From the NCBI RefSeq assembly GCF_017743975.1, contig NZ_JAGHRC010000005.1, positions 1 through 64,000 on the forward strand: a DNA stretch of 64,000 bases, in the 5' to 3' direction. The DNA comes from Ruegeria sp. R14_0 (lineage in GTDB: Bacteria > Pseudomonadota > Alphaproteobacteria > Rhodobacterales > Rhodobacteraceae). Made by a program: the position numbers and the translations under genes. Below the pieces are notes generated by a model. It saw only the letters and a program-made list of their open reading frames with translations, searched no databases and was not told the origin of the DNA. Below are positions 17,677 to 26,017 of this stretch, piece after piece. The number at the start of each line of letters is the position of its first letter. Position 1 is the stretch's first letter.

Positions 17677-19566
17677 ATGAAAGACGTTGATTCGACCAAC
17701 CTGTCCGCCGACGATTGGGACGAGCTGCACTTCCCGCGCCCCGAGGAAAACGACTTTGATCGCGTTGTTGAAAGCGCAATCTCCCGCCGTGGTTTCCTGG
17801 GCGGCGTTCTGGCGTTTGGGTCGGGCGCTGCCGTGATGGGCACCGGTTTGCTCAGCTCGACTTCGGCCCAGGCGGCAGAAGCGTCACGCTTTGCCTTCAA
17901 GCCGATCGCCGCACAAACCGACGGTACCGTGCATGTGCCTGAAGGGTATGAATGGAAGGTCATGACCCGCTGGGGCGACCCGCTGTTCTCGGACGCGGAC
18001 GGCTATGACATCACCGAGGGTGGCCCGGTCGAAAAATCGGACCGTATCTTTGGTGAAAACACCGACGGCATGGAAACATTCTCGTTCCAGGGTCACGAGC
18101 TGATCGCGATCAATCACGAGTATCCGAACCGCAAGATCAACATGCCGGCTGCTCAGGAAGGTGTTCCTGCCAGCGCTGATGACGTTCTGAAACTGCAAAA
18201 TATTCAGGGCGTTACCGTGATGGAAATCACCGAAGGCCCCGAGGGCTGGTCGGTTGTCAAAGACAGCCCGTTTAACCGCCGCATCCACCACAACACTCCG
18301 ATGAAGATCGTCGGCCCCGCCGCGGGTCACGACCTGCTGAAGACCGAGGCCGACCCGACCGGTACCGCGTCTCTGGGCACTATGAACAACTGTGGTGCGG
18401 GTAAAACGCCTTGGGGCACCTATCTGACCTGCGAAGAAAACTTTAACGGCTACTTCGGCTCGTCGGACGAAAACGCCAGCTACGAGCAAGCGGTTGCGGA
18501 TGGCTTCAAGCGCTACGGCGTCAAAGCCGAAAGCTGGAACGGGTACGAGCTGTTCGATCCGCGTTTCGACACGTCGAAAAACCCCAACGAACCGCACCGC
18601 GCAGGCTGGATCGTAGAAATCGACCCGACCAAGCCGGACAGCACGCCTGTCAAGCACACCGGTCTGGGCCGCTTCAAGCACGAGAATGCCGAGGTGACCC
18701 TGGCCGCTGATGGCCGCGTGGTTGTCTACATGGGCGACGACGAGCGGGGCGAGTATCTGTACAAGTTCGTCTCGAACGGCACCTATCAGCCGGGCGGCGA
18801 AACCGAGAGCCTGTTGAATGATGGCACGCTTTATGTCGCAAAGTTCAACGACGACGCCACTGGCGAATGGCTGGCTCTGACCCCGGAAACCACCGGCATG
18901 GAACAAGCCGAGATTTCGATCTTCACCCGTATGGCGGCCTCCAAGGTCGGCGGCACCACCATGGACCGTCCCGAGTGGGTGGCCTCCAGCCCGGTTGCGG
19001 TCGAAGCCTATTGCTGCCTGACCAACAACAAGAACCGCGGCGTAAAGCCGAATGCCGGTGGTGACGACACCTCGGTCAACGGTCCGAACCCGCGTGAGGC
19101 CAACAAGTACGGCCAGATCGTGCGCTGGCGTCCGGCCAATGACGACCACGCAGCCGAAGGGTTCGACTGGGACCTGTACGTCATGGCAGGCAATCCGACC
19201 GTACATTCGGACGCCCGCGCCGGATCGGCGAATGTGAACGAGGGCAACCTGTTCAACTCGCCCGACGGCATGGTGATCGACTCGACCGGTCTGATCTGGA
19301 TCCAGACAGATGGCGATGACGACAACGAGGAAGATTTTGCAGGGAACGGAAACAACCAGATGCTGGTTGGTGATCCGATCACCGGCGAGATCGCGCGCTT
19401 CATGACCGGCCCGAACGGCTGTGAAGTCACTGGACTGGCCTGGTCCAGCGACCTGCGTACAATGTTTGTCGGCATCCAACACCCGGGCAGCAACTGGCCC
19501 GATGGTGGTACGCCGCGTTCATCGGTGATCGCGATCAAGCGCGCCGATAACGGTCTGATCGGCTAA
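17677..19566 (+). CDS. phoX: Alkaline phosphatase PhoX, Tat-exported
   Basis: 629 residues from ATG 17677 (CAGGAG upstream; a farther in-frame ATG at 17599 lies inside the Pho-box array and is rejected). A twin-arginine signal SRRGFLGGVLAFGSGAAVMG (Arg37-Arg38) ends near AQAAEA. The rest is the PhoX/DUF839 beta-propeller: GLGRFKHENAEV, YMGDDERGEYLYKFV and NSPDGMVIDSTGLIWIQTDG. PhoX is a periplasmic or secreted Ca/Fe-dependent phosphomonoesterase that is the common alkaline phosphatase of marine bacteria, releasing phosphate from organic esters. Regulation by PhoB is supported by the upstream box array. A strong terminator follows 15 bases after the stop. Confidence 0.95.
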   Translation: MKDVDSTNLSADDWDELHFPRPEENDFDRVVESAISRRGFLGGVLAFGSGAAVMGTGLLSSTSAQAAEASRFAFKPIAAQTDGTVHVPEGYEWKVMTRWGDPLFSDADGYDITEGGPVEKSDRIFGENTDGMETFSFQGHELIAINHEYPNRKINMPAAQEGVPASADDVLKLQNIQGVTVMEITEGPEGWSVVKDSPFNRRIHHNTPMKIVGPAAGHDLLKTEADPTGTASLGTMNNCGAGKTPWGTYLTCEENFNGYFGSSDENASYEQAVADGFKRYGVKAESWNGYELFDPRFDTSKNPNEPHRAGWIVEIDPTKPDSTPVKHTGLGRFKHENAEVTLAADGRVVVYMGDDERGEYLYKFVSNGTYQPGGETESLLNDGTLYVAKFNDDATGEWLALTPETTGMEQAEISIFTRMAASKVGGTTMDRPEWVASSPVAVEAYCCLTNNKNRGVKPNAGGDDTSVNGPNPREANKYGQIVRWRPANDDHAAEGFDWDLYVMAGNPTVHSDARAGSANVNEGNLFNSPDGMVIDSTGLIWIQTDGDDDNEEDFAGNGNNQMLVGDPITGEIARFMTGPNGCEVTGLAWSSDLRTMFVGIQHPGSNWPDGGTPRSSVIAIKRADNGLIG

Positions 19567-19581
19567 ACCGCACCAATTTAG

Positions 19582-19615
19582 AACGCCCCCCTACCTGTCT
19601 GGGTTCGGGGGCGTT
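19582..19615 (+). terminator. Intrinsic terminator of phoX
   Basis: A 9-bp perfect stem, AACGCCCCC (19582-19590) and GGGGGCGTT (19607-19615), followed by a T-rich tract. It may also serve the convergent TPR gene. Confidence 0.9.
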
Positions 19616-19622
19616 TTTCTTT

Positions 19623-20189
19623 TCAGATTTCCTCACCGGGCAAAGCCAATGGTCCGCCCTTAGCCATCAAATGGCGCTCGGATAACCATGGGTTCAACTC
19701 CAAGGCCTGCGTCAGCGCCTCACGCGCTTCGTCAATGCGTTGCAGCCCCAGCAAAGTCAGTGCGCGACCACTGATTGCTGCGACATGGTTGGGCGAAAGT
19801 TCGATGGCCTTGTCCAGGTCAGGAAGCGCCGATTGGAAATCCTGCCGCAGGTAATGTGCAAAGGCTCGTTGGTTGTATCCTTCGGCATAGGTCGGGCAAT
19901 AGGCGATCAGCTTGTCAAAATCCTCGATCGCGCCCAACAGGTCCCAAGCGTTTCGACGCGTCATTCCCCGATCCAGCACTGCCTGAGCCTGCGCGTCCGG
20001 GGCATCTGTCCAGAACTCCCACAATTGACCAGACAGGGCGCGCGCGTCCTGCTCGGAATTGGCTGATTGGATTTGTGCCAAAACGGCAGACACATCAGCA
20101 GTATGGTCAGGCGATACGGGGCAGTCCTGTGCGTGGGCCGAAAACGCGGTCAGCGCACAAAAGACAGAGGTATAAGCTAAGCGTTTCAT
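19623..20189 (-). CDS. Periplasmic TPR-repeat protein
   Basis: 188 residues. A signal peptide (MKRLAYTSVFCALTAFSAHA) is predicted to be cleaved before QDCP. Residues about 75-175 form three TPR-like helix pairs (AYNQRAFAHYLRQDFQSAL resemblance; ALPDLDKAIELSPNHVAAIS; AREALTQALELNPW), which normally mediate protein contacts. No catalytic motif is seen. It stands between phoX (convergent) and putR (same strand, 30-base gap). Partner unknown. Confidence 0.75.
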   Translation of the reverse strand: MKRLAYTSVFCALTAFSAHAQDCPVSPDHTADVSAVLAQIQSANSEQDARALSGQLWEFWTDAPDAQAQAVLDRGMTRRNAWDLLGAIEDFDKLIAYCPTYAEGYNQRAFAHYLRQDFQSALPDLDKAIELSPNHVAAISGRALTLLGLQRIDEAREALTQALELNPWLSERHLMAKGGPLALPGEEI

Positions 20190-20219
20190 ATTCCAATGGT
20201 GACCCGCGCAAGGCGTTCG

Positions 20220-20708
20220 TCAACCTATCGTATCCAAGGCACCAGACACCCCGGTTTCCTTCACAGCCTCCATCGCCACGAAGGTCGAGGTGCTGGCGAC
20301 ATGCGGCAGGGATGAAATCTTTTCGGCCAGCACCGCACGATATTCCGACATCGAGCCGGTGCGGATTTTCAGGAGGTAGTCAAAATTCGAAGCAATCATA
20401 TGGGCTTGCTCGATTTCAGGAACTTTGCGCACGGCAGCGTTGAACTCGGCCAGCGCTTTCTCACGCGTGTCAGTCAGCCGGACCTCGACAAAGGCCACGT
20501 GATCCAGCCCAAGGCGAATGGGGTCCAGCATGGCGCGATACCCGGTAATGATCCCATCGGCCTCAAGACGCTTTACCCGCGCCTGCGTCGGGGATTTTGA
20601 CAGCCCGATACGCCGGGCAAGATCAGCGACAGGGATGCGACCATCCTCGGCCAGAATCGTGAGAATTGACTTGTCGAACCGGTCTAACCCCGGAAAGTCA
20701 TTTTGCAT
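20220..20708 (-). CDS. putR: Lrp/AsnC family regulator of proline use (PutR)
   Basis: 162 residues from ATG 20708; an upstream in-frame start at 20753 would add an unrelated N-terminus. The N-terminal helix-turn-helix (LDRFDKSILTILAEDGRIPV, ADLARRIGLSKSPTQARVKR) is followed by an AsnC effector domain (HVAFVEVRLTD, HMIASNFDYLLKI). It is divergent from putA with a 102-base shared control region, the classical putR-putA arrangement of alphaproteobacteria, in which PutR activates putA in response to proline. The symbol rests on this context plus family. Confidence 0.85.
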   Translation of the reverse strand: MQNDFPGLDRFDKSILTILAEDGRIPVADLARRIGLSKSPTQARVKRLEADGIITGYRAMLDPIRLGLDHVAFVEVRLTDTREKALAEFNAAVRKVPEIEQAHMIASNFDYLLKIRTGSMSEYRAVLAEKISSLPHVASTSTFVAMEAVKETGVSGALDTIG

Positions 20709-20810
20709 CGTTTTCGCCCCAAAATTCAGGCTATCCGCCCATTCGGCCTTCAAATTAAGTCCATCGGCCTAAAAAATCGACACTATATTACACAAAAGAC
20801 CGGAGGATTC

Positions 20811-23800
20811 ATGTCACACAGCCTGCGCACCCATATTGATGGCCAAACATATGCAGATCAGTCTGCCGTCCTTGACGCACTGATCCAGCAAGCCGACCTG
20901 AGTGGTTCCGATCGCGCCGCAATCTGCGCGGTCGCGGCGCAATTGGTGCGCGATATCCGGTCTAGCACCTCGCCAGGCATGATGGAGGTCTTTCTGGCCG
21001 AATACGGACTGTCCACCGACGAGGGCGTCGCGCTGATGTGTTTGGCCGAAGCGCTGCTGCGGGTTCCCGATGCCGACACGATCGACGCGCTGATCGAAGA
21101 CAAAATCGCGCCGTCCGACTGGGGAAAACACCTTGGGCAATCGTCGTCATCTTTGGTTAACGCATCCACATGGGCGCTGATGCTGACTGGCAAGGTGCTG
21201 GACGAAGACAAGGCATCTCCGGTCGGTGTCTTGCGTGGTGCCATCAAGCGATTGGGCGAACCGGTGATCCGCACCGCCGTTGGGCGCGCGATGAAAGAAA
21301 TGGGTCGACAGTTCGTGCTTGGCGAAACGATTCAGTCCGCCATGGATCGCGCCAGCGGGATGGAGGCCAAGGGATACACCTATTCCTATGACATGCTGGG
21401 CGAAGCCGCCCGGACCGAAGCGGATGCCGCGCGCTATCATCTTTCCTACTCGCGGGCGATTGCGGCCATTGCCGAGGCCTGCACTCACGACGATATCCGG
21501 GCCAACCCGGGGATTTCCGTCAAGCTGTCGGCACTGCATCCCCGCTATGAATTGGCTCAGGAAGACCGTGTGATGGACGAGCTGGTCCCACGGCTGCGCG
21601 CTCTGGCCCTACTGGCAAAAGCGGCAGGTATGGGCCTGAACGTGGACGCCGAAGAGGCCGACCGCCTCTCGCTGTCCCTGCAAGTGATCGAGGCAGTTAT
21701 GGCCGAGCCAGCTCTGACCGGCTGGGACGGATTGGGCATTGTGGTTCAGGCCTACGGGCCGCGCGCCGGGGTCGTTTTGGATACGCTGTACGAAATGGCC
21801 GAGCGCCATGATCGCAAACTGATGGTTCGGCTGGTGAAAGGTGCCTATTGGGATACCGAGATCAAGCGCGCCCAGGTCGAAGGCGTCGATGGGTTCCCCG
21901 TGTTCACTCGAAAGGCCGCGACAGATATCTCGTACATCGCCAATGCCCGCAAACTGCTGGGCATGACGGACCGGATTTATCCCCAATTCGCCACGCATAA
22001 TGCACATACCGTCAGTGCGATCCTGAATATGGCGGATGACCAGCCATACGAATTCCAACGCCTACACGGGATGGGCGAGACCCTGCATCAACTGGTCAAA
22101 AACCAAAACAACACGCGCTGCCGCATTTATGCTCCGGTCGGGGCACATCGGGATCTGCTAGCCTATCTGGTGCGGCGATTGCTCGAGAACGGGGCGAACT
22201 CGTCCTTTGTGAACCAAATCGTGGACGAGACTGTTCCGCCAGAGGAGGTAGCGGCGGATCCGTTTTTGACTCTGGAAGAAACGTCTCAGCCCCTGCCAAC
22301 CGGGCCGGACCTGTTCCAGCCGGAAAGGAAGAACTCCAAAGGGTTCGATTTGCACCACACCCCGACGCTGGACAGAATCGATGCCGCGCGGGATGCGTTC
22401 CGGGCGCACCATTGGTATGCTCAGCCGCTGCTGCCCGGGGACGCAAACCCTGAACAGGATCAAGCCGTTACCAACCCTGCGCAACCGCAGGACCGTCCTG
22501 GCGCTGTCGCCCCGGCCAGTGCCGCAGACGTGGAGCTTGCGCTGGCGTCTGCCTCTCCATGGCAAGCCCCACCGGCAGATCGGTCTCGTATCCTGAACGC
22601 GGCCGCCGACCTGTACGAAGCACACTACGGTGAGCTTTTTGCATTGCTGGCACGCGAGGCAGGAAAATCTGTTCCCGACGCGGTGGCTGAGTTGCGCGAG
22701 GCAGTCGATTTTCTGCGCTATTACGCGGCGAATATTCCCGAGGCCGAACCGGCAGGTATCTTCACCTGTATCAGCCCGTGGAACTTTCCGCTGGCGATCT
22801 TCACCGGGCAGATTTCGGCTGCACTGGCCACAGGAAACGCGGTTCTAGCCAAGCCTGCACCACAAACACCCCTGATCGCACACCGGGCCGTCCAACTCTT
22901 GCATGAGGCTGGTGTCCCCCGCGACGCGCTGCAGTTGCTGCCCGGGGGGCCCGGGGTCGGTGCCGCGCTGACGTCAGACCCACGCGTCGCGGGCGTGGCC
23001 TTCACCGGATCCACCGCGACCGCAATGAAAATCCGCGCAGCCATGGCCGACAACATGCGCCCCGGCACGCCGTTGCTCGCCGAGACCGGCGGCTTGAACG
23101 CGATGATCGTGGACAGCACTGCCCTGCCCGAACAAGCCGTTCAGTCGATCATTGAAAGTGCGTTTCAGTCAGCTGGGCAACGCTGCTCAGCCTTGCGCTG
23201 TCTCTATGTGCAAGAGGACATCGCTGATGACCTGCTGACCATGCTGACCGGCGCGATGGAGGCTCTGCAACTGGGCGACCCGTGGTCGATATCGACCGAT
23301 TGCGGCCCGGTCATCGACGAGGCCGCGCGGCAAGGCATCGCGGGTCACATCGCAAAGGCACGGGCCGAGGGGCGCGTTCTGAAAGAACTGCCCACACCGC
23401 CCGACGGGACGTTCATTGCACCGACCCTGATCGAAATTCCCGGAATCTTGGCGTTGGAGCGTGAGATTTTCGGGCCGGTTCTGCACGTCGTGCGGTTCAA
23501 AGCCTCTGACATTGATCGAGTTATCGCGGACATCAACGCAACCGGGTACGGGCTGACCTTTGGCCTGCACACACGGATCGACGACCGTGTTCAGCACATC
23601 ACCGAAGCCGTGCACGCTGGCAATATCTACGTCAATCGCAACCAGATCGGCGCGATTGTGGGGTCTCAACCCTTTGGGGGCGAGGGTCTGTCAGGCACCG
23701 GCCCCAAGGCGGGCGGACCGAACTACATGACCCGATTCTGTGCGCCTAACCGTCAGCAGGTCGATGCGCAATGGGACCACACCATGAGCGAATTGCCGGA

Positions 23801-24212
23801 TCCCCAGGGTACGCCCGCACCAGTGCAGACCAAATCTCTTCCCGGCCCAACTGGGGAATCTAACCGGTTAAGCGAGGTCCCGCGTGACCCGCTATTGTGC
23901 ATGGGTCCCGGCCCGGACGCGGCCCGCGCGCAAGCCCAAGCAGTCGCGGCCCTGGGCGGCACCGCCATTCAGGCAACCGGCAAACTGGATATGCACCGGC
24001 TTGAGAACGTGGCCGGAATCTCGGGCGTTCTTTGGTGGGGAGACGAAAATACTGCGCGGGAAATCGAACACCATCTGGCCCGCCGCTCTGGTCCGATCCT
24101 GCCTCTGATCCCCGGCCTGCCCGACCGCGCCCGAGTACTGGGCGAACGCCACGTCTGTGTCGATACCACGGCCGCAGGCGGTAACGCCGCTTTGTTGGGT
24201 GGTGCGGCGTAA
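20811..24212 (+). CDS. putA: Bifunctional proline dehydrogenase / P5C dehydrogenase PutA
   Basis: 1133 residues from ATG 20811 behind CGGAGGA. It lacks the N-terminal ribbon-helix-helix of E. coli PutA, so it is the bifunctional, non-DNA-binding type, consistent with a separate putR. Proline dehydrogenase barrel (about 180-480): ISVKLSALHPRYE, LNVDAEEADRL, VKGAYWDTEIKRAQ, FATHNAH. Aldehyde dehydrogenase domain (about 560-1010): SPWNFPLAIFTGQ, AFTGSTATA, LLAETGG, and catalytic Cys near 792 in AGQRCSALR. A C-terminal extension of about 110 residues follows. It oxidises proline to glutamate with FAD and NAD, channelling P5C between the sites. A long Pro-rich linker separates the two enzymes. Confidence 0.96.
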   Translation: MSHSLRTHIDGQTYADQSAVLDALIQQADLSGSDRAAICAVAAQLVRDIRSSTSPGMMEVFLAEYGLSTDEGVALMCLAEALLRVPDADTIDALIEDKIAPSDWGKHLGQSSSSLVNASTWALMLTGKVLDEDKASPVGVLRGAIKRLGEPVIRTAVGRAMKEMGRQFVLGETIQSAMDRASGMEAKGYTYSYDMLGEAARTEADAARYHLSYSRAIAAIAEACTHDDIRANPGISVKLSALHPRYELAQEDRVMDELVPRLRALALLAKAAGMGLNVDAEEADRLSLSLQVIEAVMAEPALTGWDGLGIVVQAYGPRAGVVLDTLYEMAERHDRKLMVRLVKGAYWDTEIKRAQVEGVDGFPVFTRKAATDISYIANARKLLGMTDRIYPQFATHNAHTVSAILNMADDQPYEFQRLHGMGETLHQLVKNQNNTRCRIYAPVGAHRDLLAYLVRRLLENGANSSFVNQIVDETVPPEEVAADPFLTLEETSQPLPTGPDLFQPERKNSKGFDLHHTPTLDRIDAARDAFRAHHWYAQPLLPGDANPEQDQAVTNPAQPQDRPGAVAPASAADVELALASASPWQAPPADRSRILNAAADLYEAHYGELFALLAREAGKSVPDAVAELREAVDFLRYYAANIPEAEPAGIFTCISPWNFPLAIFTGQISAALATGNAVLAKPAPQTPLIAHRAVQLLHEAGVPRDALQLLPGGPGVGAALTSDPRVAGVAFTGSTATAMKIRAAMADNMRPGTPLLAETGGLNAMIVDSTALPEQAVQSIIESAFQSAGQRCSALRCLYVQEDIADDLLTMLTGAMEALQLGDPWSISTDCGPVIDEAARQGIAGHIAKARAEGRVLKELPTPPDGTFIAPTLIEIPGILALEREIFGPVLHVVRFKASDIDRVIADINATGYGLTFGLHTRIDDRVQHITEAVHAGNIYVNRNQIGAIVGSQPFGGEGLSGTGPKAGGPNYMTRFCAPNRQQVDAQWDHTMSELPDPQGTPAPVQTKSLPGPTGESNRLSEVPRDPLLCMGPGPDAARAQAQAVAALGGTAIQATGKLDMHRLENVAGISGVLWWGDENTAREIEHHLARRSGPILPLIPGLPDRARVLGERHVCVDTTAAGGNAALLGGAA

Positions 24213-24221
24213 GCATACCTT

Positions 24222-24249
24222 GACGCTGGGCCGGGAAAAGCCCAGCGTC
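24222..24249 (+). terminator. 10-bp perfect hairpin between putA and the rhomboid gene
   Basis: GACGCTGGGC (24222-24231) and GCCCAGCGTC (24240-24249) with an 8-base loop. It has no T-tract, and the rhomboid ATG follows 5 bases later, so it could be a putA terminator or attenuator, or could limit translation of the rhomboid gene. Confidence 0.6.
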
Positions 24250-24254
24250 CCCCC

Positions 24255-24998
24255 ATGTTTCCGATCCGTGACCATAACCCTTCCGGGCGCACACCTTACG
24301 TCGTCTATTTGTTGATGGCGGCCAATATCCTGATTTTTCTCAGCTATGTGGGGATCATGCATGATGCCCGGCTGATCAATCAGCTATATTACGACTATGC
24401 CGTTATCCCCGCGCGCATTACCGACGGGTTCGCGTTCGATACGCTGGTCACCTCGATGTTCCTGCATGGCGGCTGGATGCATATGGCCGGAAACATGCTG
24501 TTCCTCTGGATCTTCGGCGACAACCTTGAAGATGAGATGGGGCACCTGCCCTTTCTGCTGTTTTACCTCGTGGCCGGAGTGGGTGCGGGCCTGATCCACG
24601 TCATGACTGCGCCGGAATCGGTTGTGCCGACGATTGGCGCCTCTGGCGCGATTGCCGGCGTCATGGGCGGCTACCTGTTGCTGTTTCCCAAAGCTCGCGT
24701 TGATATTCTGCTGATCCTGATCGTCTATTTCCGCATTTTCACGATCCCGGCTTTTGTCATGCTGGGGCTTTGGCTGGCTATCCAGTTTTTTGGAAGTCTG
24801 GCCAGCAACCCGGACGAAGGGGGGGTCGCCTATTGGGCCCACACCGGTGGTTTCTTCGTTGGGATGATCTTGTGCATCCCACTTTGGCTGCGGCGCGGCG
24901 GCCCCGGGTATTGGAGCCGTACACACGGCCATCCGCCGCATCCTGAGAAAAAATACAAACTGTCACAGTCCCGTATTCCACGGATCCCCCGCAGGTAA
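24255..24998 (+). CDS. Rhomboid family intramembrane serine protease
   Basis: 247 residues, six to seven membrane helices. The catalytic Ser lies in IGASGAIAGVMGGY (about residue 132) and the catalytic His in YWAHTGGFFVGM (about 195). The conserved first-loop region LHGGWMHMAGNMLFLWIFG is present. Rhomboids cleave transmembrane helices of membrane proteins. The start MFPIRDHNPSGRTPYVVYLL is typical of alphaproteobacterial homologues, so ATG 24255 is kept even though no ribosome-binding site is visible: the ten bases before it are the right arm of a hairpin plus CCCCC. Substrate unknown. Confidence 0.9.
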   Translation: MFPIRDHNPSGRTPYVVYLLMAANILIFLSYVGIMHDARLINQLYYDYAVIPARITDGFAFDTLVTSMFLHGGWMHMAGNMLFLWIFGDNLEDEMGHLPFLLFYLVAGVGAGLIHVMTAPESVVPTIGASGAIAGVMGGYLLLFPKARVDILLILIVYFRIFTIPAFVMLGLWLAIQFFGSLASNPDEGGVAYWAHTGGFFVGMILCIPLWLRRGGPGYWSRTHGHPPHPEKKYKLSQSRIPRIPRR

Positions 24999-25005
24999 GC
25001 CGCAC

Positions 25006-25827
25006 TCAACGGGTCGGGCTATGACCTCCGCTGAGCTGCGTGATTTCAAGCGCCGCCGCCAGGACCATCTCACCAAGCTCTGGCGCACGATCCGCACCGA
25101 ACCGTGCTGTCGGGCCCGAGACGGAAATCCCCGCGCACGGCTCGCCCCGGTCGTTGAAGATCGCAGCACCAATGCAGGACATGCCCTCGTACCGTTCTTC
25201 GCTGTCATGCGACCAACCGCGTGCGCGTGTCTCGGCCAGGTCCTTCTCTAGTTCCTCACCGGGTATGAGCGTACTTGCCGTAAACGCAACCGGATTCGCG
25301 GTGCCGAGCGTTTTGGTCAACCTCGCTTCACTTAACGCCGCAAGGATCGCTTTACCGGTGCCAGAGGCATACATCGGTGTTCGCGCGCCCGGCGGGAAAA
25401 AAGCGCGGATTGGATTTGGTGTCTCGACCTGCCCGACAAAAACCACCTCTGCCCCGTCTGGAACGGCGAGGTTGGCGGTTTCGCCGCTATCCTGCATCAA
25501 ACGCCGCAGGATTGGTCGGCCGATCTCAATGACGCTGTTACGGCGCAGAAAGGACGCGCCCGTCCGGTACGCCTCGATCCCGATCATCCATTCCTGACGC
25601 TCGTCGTCGAAGGAAACAAAGCCATGCTTCTGTAAGGTCATCAGTATGCGGTGCGTGGTGGCTGTCGGCACATCAACCTCGCGCGCCAGATCGCTCAGCG
25701 CTGCGCGTTCTAGCCGAGCCACCGTAGTCAATACACCCAGCGCCCGGTCCAGCGACTGCATGGTCCCGGCCGAGCTTTCCTTGAACAGCGACTTGGGCCT
25801 GCCGCGCGGTCTTTTCTGAGTGTCCAT
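25006..25827 (-). CDS. bhcR: IclR family regulator of the beta-hydroxyaspartate cycle (BhcR)
   Basis: 273 residues from ATG 25827, preceded by AGAGGA on the minus strand; a TTG at 25872 would add 15 residues but has no such site. N-terminal winged helix-turn-helix (about 30-95): LSDLAREVDVPTATTHRILM. C-terminal IclR effector domain (about 110-270) with GSEERYEGMSCIGAAIF-like segment and AGISVSGPTARF. It is divergent from bhcABCD. In Paracoccus denitrificans the equivalent IclR protein binds glyoxylate and controls the bhc genes; that role is inferred here from identical gene order. A 12-bp inverted repeat lies in the shared promoter region. Confidence 0.9.
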   Translation of the reverse strand: MDTQKRPRGRPKSLFKESSAGTMQSLDRALGVLTTVARLERAALSDLAREVDVPTATTHRILMTLQKHGFVSFDDERQEWMIGIEAYRTGASFLRRNSVIEIGRPILRRLMQDSGETANLAVPDGAEVVFVGQVETPNPIRAFFPPGARTPMYASGTGKAILAALSEARLTKTLGTANPVAFTASTLIPGEELEKDLAETRARGWSHDSEERYEGMSCIGAAIFNDRGEPCAGISVSGPTARFGADRAPELGEMVLAAALEITQLSGGHSPTR

Positions 25828-25871
25828 CCCTGGTTTCGTCCTCTTTGCGCCGGATTTTTTCTGAACCGTCA

Positions 25872-25943
25872 ATTTTTGCGATTCAAAAATGAAAAACGGA
25901 AAACTTCACAAAAACAGTATCTTGTTTATTTAATCGCAAAAAT
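25872..25943. promoter_or_regulatory. Candidate BhcR operator: 12-bp inverted repeat in the bhcR-bhcA control region
   Basis: ATTTTTGCGATT at 25872-25883 is the exact reverse complement of AATCGCAAAAAT at 25932-25943; the arm centres are 60 bp apart. The region between is very AT-rich (TTCAAAAATGAAAAA, TATTTTTCAAGAAAAT), in strong contrast with the flanking genes. Two identical sites in opposite orientation fit a dimeric IclR regulator acting on both divergent promoters. Confidence 0.65.
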
Positions 25944-26017
25944 GAAAATATTTTTCAAGAAAATTGCGCTGAGCGCGGTTTTCCCGGACACTTGTCTCCA
26001 AAGCGGAGGAACAAGCG

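Noticed and set aside
17884..19482. 532-codon open frame antisense to phoX
   Set aside because: High-GC codon bias opens the antisense frame; the protein has no family features and phoX is unambiguous.
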